Shown in pieces: positions 60,501-64,000 of a stretch of DNA of 64,000 nt. Each line of letters starts with the position of its first letter. Position 1 is the stretch's first letter. The notes below the pieces were generated by a model. That model saw only the letters and a list, made by a program, of their open reading frames with translations. It ran no database searches and was not told the DNA's origin. The translations under genes were made by a program, and so were the position numbers. This DNA is from Sphaerosporella brunnea (lineage: Eukaryota; Ascomycota; Pezizomycetes; Pezizales; Pyronemataceae), in the NCBI GenBank assembly GCA_008704415.1, contig VXIS01000011.1:1-64000 (forward strand). The letters run 5' to 3'.

Positions 60501-61329
60501 CTACCAATCGCGCTACGCTGAAGCCCACGAGTGTCTCAAAGCAGTCATCGAAACTTACGAGCAGCTTGGCCGCCACTCATCAGTGGAATACCTTGGAGTC
60601 TTGCTCTCGATGGGAGTAGTGCACCGCTACCAAGGCAATGTCGAAGAAGCGCTGCGCAATAACATAGCTTCGCACGACGGACTCGCGAAACATCATCCAG
60701 GCCATACGGATATTTTCTATGTGAAGCTCGAGATTGGATACATTTACCAGCTCATGGGCCAGCCTGAAACCGCTCTTGAATGGTTGAAACCCGCGATGGT
60801 GGGATTTGAAACTGCTTTCGGGCCGCTACATCCCTGGACTTTGAATTCGATGTCTTTCATCGGCAACTCATATCGTCGCCTAAAGAACTACGACATGGCA
60901 CTTTCGTGGTATCAACGCGCGCTCGCCGGAAAAGAACAGAAGCTCGGTAACGAACATATGTCGACTTTAGCCACCGTTGGTGCAATCGCTGAGACGCACA
61001 TCCTGATGGGAAGACCTGAGGAAGGACTCGAGGGATACCGAAGGGCTTTCGAAGGCAGAAAGAAGGCCTGTAGCGAGGACTCGATGTTCACTCTTAGTGC
61101 GGTGCACGGCATAGGATATGCTCTTCACGAAATGGGAAAGCACACGGAAGCTTTGGAGTATTACCAGCGAACCCTGAAAGGCAGAAGGAAGCTATTTGGC
61201 GATGCTCATCAGCAGACCTTGGAGACTGTGCGTGGGATGGTGGAGGCCTATCGGTCGCTGGGACAGGAGGCTGAGGCGGAGGTTCTTTGTAGAGAGTACA
61301 AGATTGATGATGGCATGGATTCAAAGTAA
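57587..61329 (+). CDS. Fungal NLR: SesB-like hydrolase, NB-ARC, TPR
   Basis: Eight exons (57587-57732, 57779-58007, 58055-58117, 58167-58478, 58542-58719, 58800-59576, 59628-59954, 60017-61329) encode 1114 residues without frame breaks. Residues about 5-27 are hydrophobic (possible signal anchor). Residues about 45-300 form a SesB-like alpha/beta hydrolase with the nucleophile in HSLGG (Ser138) and the family DH-x-GMVKF motif (His274). NB-ARC follows: P-loop GPGGVGKS (384-391), Walker B LVIIDN (about 488-493), VIVTTR (about 523-528) and GSLPIAL (581-587). TPRs fill about 785-1105. Such STAND receptors mediate heterokaryon incompatibility or other regulated cell death in fungi. The ligand is unknown. 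The intron ending at 58799 restores a frame that nearer acceptors would break. Confidence 0.92.
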
Positions 61330-62040
61330 TTTCCGGGCCTCTAGTTTTTTTTTTTTTTTTTTTTGTTTGTTTTTTGGTTAGGAATTTGAATTCTTTTTGC
61401 GAAGCTGCCAGACCCATTCGGCTAGCCACCCGTAGCTCATGCACCAAAGCACCGGCTTTATCTTGACGTTAACTGCCCAAACACAGGCCGCAGTGCAATG
61501 GAAACCGGGTCTGCCAACAGCCGACGACGCTCAGCTCGAATCTTGTTGTTTTCTTTCGGCGCGGCCAGATGCCTCGCGGCGGGGAATTCGAAAGCATCAC
61601 ATCTGCAGGCTTCGCCTCGGCCTTCATTTCTGCACTTAGACTCGGCCACAGATGAGGAATCACAATTGTCCACTCAGATTATTCGACTTCAAAAGTCTAG
61701 GACGGTCAGTCAATGAGTTTCCATCGATTTCTGAGGCCCTCGACCAGTTTTATGCTTATAGGGCGACGTCTCGCCGGGGCTCAACAGCATTGGTAAAGCT
61801 TATCTTAATGAGGAGCTCGGATCCACTCTTAAAAAACAGGCGGCACAGCGGAAATCGGAAGCTTCTGCAGGGCTGGAACACTGGAACCATCGAGGAGATA
61901 TCCAGTGGACGATCGCAGGAGAGGCCTGGGCTTTGAGGATGAATTTCAGCCAAAGGCAATGTGGCTTCAAACTGCCACTCTTAAACCCGCCATGTTGGCC
62001 TCGCGGCGAGCCTGCAAAGTGACCTGACACGACCGTAGCA
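61330..62040. other. Intergenic region, NLR 3' flank and promoter of the secreted precursor
   Basis: An 18-base T tract (about 61347-61364) lies just after the NLR stop. No gene or repeat was recognised in the rest. An in-frame stop at 62020 precedes the next start codon. Confidence 0.5.
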
Positions 62041-64000
62041 ATGCTACCACTCAATATTCTTCTGCTCGTTCTACCTCTTACGGCCTTGGCCGCGCCCATC
62101 AAGCCAATTTTTGGCAGCTGGGGCAACGCCGTCATGCCTTTCAAGACCGGCAAAGCCAGTGATAAGTGGAATCCAACACCTGAACCGGAGTTCGCTCCCG
62201 CGTATCCTCCCGCGTACCCTCCTGCCTACCCTCCTGCATATCCTCCAGCGTATCCTCCCGCTCAATATCCTCCCGGTCAATACCCTTCTGATCAATATCC
62301 TTCCGGTCAATATCCTTCCTATCAATATCCTCCGAGCGGATATGTTCGCCCGGCCGCCCACTATCCTCCTGGTGCTTATCCGCCCCCTCCCTATTCCCTT
62401 GCTTCCTATCCTCCCACGTCCTATCCTCCAGGCGGATGCTCTCACTCGGCCACCCCCTATCCACCCAGTTCTCCTCCCTCCAGTTCCTACCAGCCTGCTC
62501 CCTACGATAAAAGCCGCCTGATAAATGTTGGAGGAATCCGAGGGACTCCACTGCCACCCTCAACACCTCCGCCTCCTCCCGAGAATGAGGCGCCCACCTC
62601 CGAGCCCTCTCTTGTCGCCCCGTCCGCTGAGCCCATTGAAGCTGCCGAAATCGGAAGGAAGGGACAGAAGCAAGCAAAAGAGTCCTCGGCCAGAAGCGAC
62701 GTAACACGTATGGCGGCCAGCAACTCAGTGGCTCTATTCAACGGCGTTCCCGTGAATCCCACAACCGGTCGCCCCATCAACCCTCCTGCGTCTGGCTCCG
62801 ATGAGCCCAGCTTACAAAAGCGCTCTGCCGACCCGGGGCTCCTTAAGAAGAAGCTGGGACTTGACTTCCTGAGCGATCCTAACATCAACGATGAAGCTAT
62901 CCGCGAACACATGAGGTCCCCCGAGATTGGGAAGGGTCTTGCTGAGCCGAAGGGAACCTACGAGAAGGGGCCGATCTCGAGTCAGGAGCACCTACTGGGA
63001 CAGAACGATGTTCCCCTTCCCGCTCCTGCACCGGCTCCTGCCATTGAAGATCCTTCTCCTACCGACCAAGAGGATGCCCCGGCTGAAGCTACCGACTCGG
63101 CAGCTCTTGCAGTCACCCAGGAAGTTCAGCGCCAGCAGCGCCCATGGAGCGGTGGCTCCTACATGATCTTTAACGGTGTTGCTACTCCTGTTGGCGGTGA
63201 TATCACTAGTGCCGCTCTCGGGGCCGCCAAACTCGATCCCACCTCGGATGAAGACTCTGCTCTCAAGCTTCACAAGCGTAGTGGCGGCGTCCGGAACAAG
63301 CTTGGCCTGGGAATGTTTGATATGCCCAGCGTGGGTGGTCGGCGCAAGACGACACCACCTCCTGAGCCGCCGTGCGAAGAAGAGGCGGAAGAGGGTGAGG
63401 ATGAGGATGCAGGGAACATCAAACGGGCCGACGAAGCGCAAGAGGAGCAGGAAGCCGAGCAGGAGGTTTCTGAGGCCGAGGGCAGGGTATCGGAAGGCGT
63501 TTCTCGGGCCCGCGCAGCCCAAAAGAACCCGGAGGCTGCTGCGGCTGTTCCTGCTGCTGCTGATCCAGCCCCGGAGGCGCAGTCACAGGCGGCTTTTGAA
63601 GAGGAGCTCGGACTCGCATACGATGACCTTCCCACTGGCAAGAGCTTTGTCATCTACAACGGCCAGCCGGTCGAGTACAACAACGTCCCCATCGGCCGAC
63701 CCAAGATCAAGAAGCCCCGTCCCGCCTTCCGGGGAGAGCGCATTGGCGACGACGACGGCTGGGCGAAGAAGGCAAGGCTCGCCAAGCGCGATCCCGATCC
63801 CACTCCTGGAAGAAAGTACACCGGCATCAACCCGTTCAAGAACAACCCGCTCTCTGGATCCCACCTCGAAAAGGAGAAGAAACAGCACGAAGACTATGCT
63901 CGCGCCACCGAGTCCGCAAGTGGAGAAACTAATCAGCAGCGCCGCGAGACAAAGATCAGCGAGCTCACCCCGCACACCTCCGAGGATGAAATGGTCAATA
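62041..64000 (+). CDS. Secreted repetitive precursor with Lys-Arg sites, 3' end outside the window
   Basis: The frame is open from ATG 62041 to the window edge, at least 653 residues, with no stop or intron needed. It begins with a signal peptide (MLPLNILLLVLPLTALA, cleavage near Ala18). Residues about 52-76 are AYPP repeats, then QYPxx repeats and a Pro/Tyr/Ser-rich stretch to about 180. Three similar modules follow. Each has an (F/Y)-N-G core (233-235, 377-379, 539-541) and then a Lys-Arg pair 27-43 residues later (260-261, 412-413, 582-583). The first two then have K-LGL (271-274 and 420-423). A further Lys-Arg is at 461-462. The layout suggests Kex2 processing in the Golgi into several chains. 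I do not recognise the family. Parts between modules are acidic or Ala-rich. Confidence 0.82.
   Translation, partial: MLPLNILLLVLPLTALAAPIKPIFGSWGNAVMPFKTGKASDKWNPTPEPEFAPAYPPAYPPAYPPAYPPAYPPAQYPPGQYPSDQYPSGQYPSYQYPPSGYVRPAAHYPPGAYPPPPYSLASYPPTSYPPGGCSHSATPYPPSSPPSSSYQPAPYDKSRLINVGGIRGTPLPPSTPPPPPENEAPTSEPSLVAPSAEPIEAAEIGRKGQKQAKESSARSDVTRMAASNSVALFNGVPVNPTTGRPINPPASGSDEPSLQKRSADPGLLKKKLGLDFLSDPNINDEAIREHMRSPEIGKGLAEPKGTYEKGPISSQEHLLGQNDVPLPAPAPAPAIEDPSPTDQEDAPAEATDSAALAVTQEVQRQQRPWSGGSYMIFNGVATPVGGDITSAALGAAKLDPTSDEDSALKLHKRSGGVRNKLGLGMFDMPSVGGRRKTTPPPEPPCEEEAEEGEDEDAGNIKRADEAQEEQEAEQEVSEAEGRVSEGVSRARAAQKNPEAAAAVPAAADPAPEAQSQAAFEEELGLAYDDLPTGKSFVIYNGQPVEYNNVPIGRPKIKKPRPAFRGERIGDDDGWAKKARLAKRDPDPTPGRKYTGINPFKNNPLSGSHLEKEKKQHEDYARATESASGETNQQRRETKISELTPHTSEDEMVN

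Overview
The window is nuclear DNA of a filamentous ascomycete (Pezizomycotina). The genes carry many short introns (about 40-90 nt) with fungal donor and branch-point sequences. The protein set is typical of the group: Hop2, Vac14, Inp1, an SPX-RING protein, Cbp3, an Ace2/Swi5-type zinc-finger factor, a ubiquitin-S27a fusion, ArsH and a fungal NLR. Two tRNA-Arg genes and many small transposon relics lie between them. I cannot name the class or genus from sequence alone. Exon structures were built by hand from splice signals and protein-family conservation, and each spliced frame was checked to be a multiple of three.

Layout. 1-3.9 kb is decayed repeat DNA. 3.9-10.3 kb holds a tandem CCCH zinc-finger gene (+), HOP2 (-) and a 71-residue fungal protein (-). 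10.3-17.8 kb is gene-poor: one tRNA-Arg and a nest of inverted-repeat elements inserted into each other. VAC14 (-) follows at 17.8-20.8 kb, then a 1.7-kb foldback palindrome (21.9-23.7 kb), INP1 (-), a second tRNA-Arg with an intron, and an SPX-RING gene (+). 34.6-37.9 kb has a divergent pair, an MCT-like MFS carrier (-) and CBP3 (+). 42-46.5 kb has a divergent pair, the Ace2/Swi5-type factor (-) and ubiquitin-S27a (+), whose shared promoter region contains a 423-bp inverted-repeat element. A small secreted protein (47.7 kb) is followed by a 5'-truncated LINE, then a convergent MFS/ArsH pair (51.7-54.3 kb), more small elements and a second truncated LINE.

The right end is the most accessory-looking part. 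An apparently intact eight-exon NLR (57.6-61.3 kb) combines a hydrophobic N-terminal segment, a SesB-like alpha/beta hydrolase, NB-ARC and TPR. About 700 bp downstream a long open frame (62.0 kb to the window edge) starts with a signal peptide and contains YPP repeats, Lys-Arg sites and three repeated modules. It is a secreted, probably Kex2-processed precursor that I do not recognise.

The housekeeping genes serve unrelated processes: meiosis, vacuolar PI(3,5)P2, peroxisome inheritance, phosphate sensing, cytochrome b assembly and translation. The only plausible functional neighbourhoods are the MFS/ArsH pair (possible arsenical detoxification) and the NLR/secreted-precursor pair (possible self/non-self or antagonistic role), and both are inferences. 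More than a dozen non-autonomous elements flanked by TA dinucleotides point to past Tc1/mariner-type activity. No autonomous transposase was seen.
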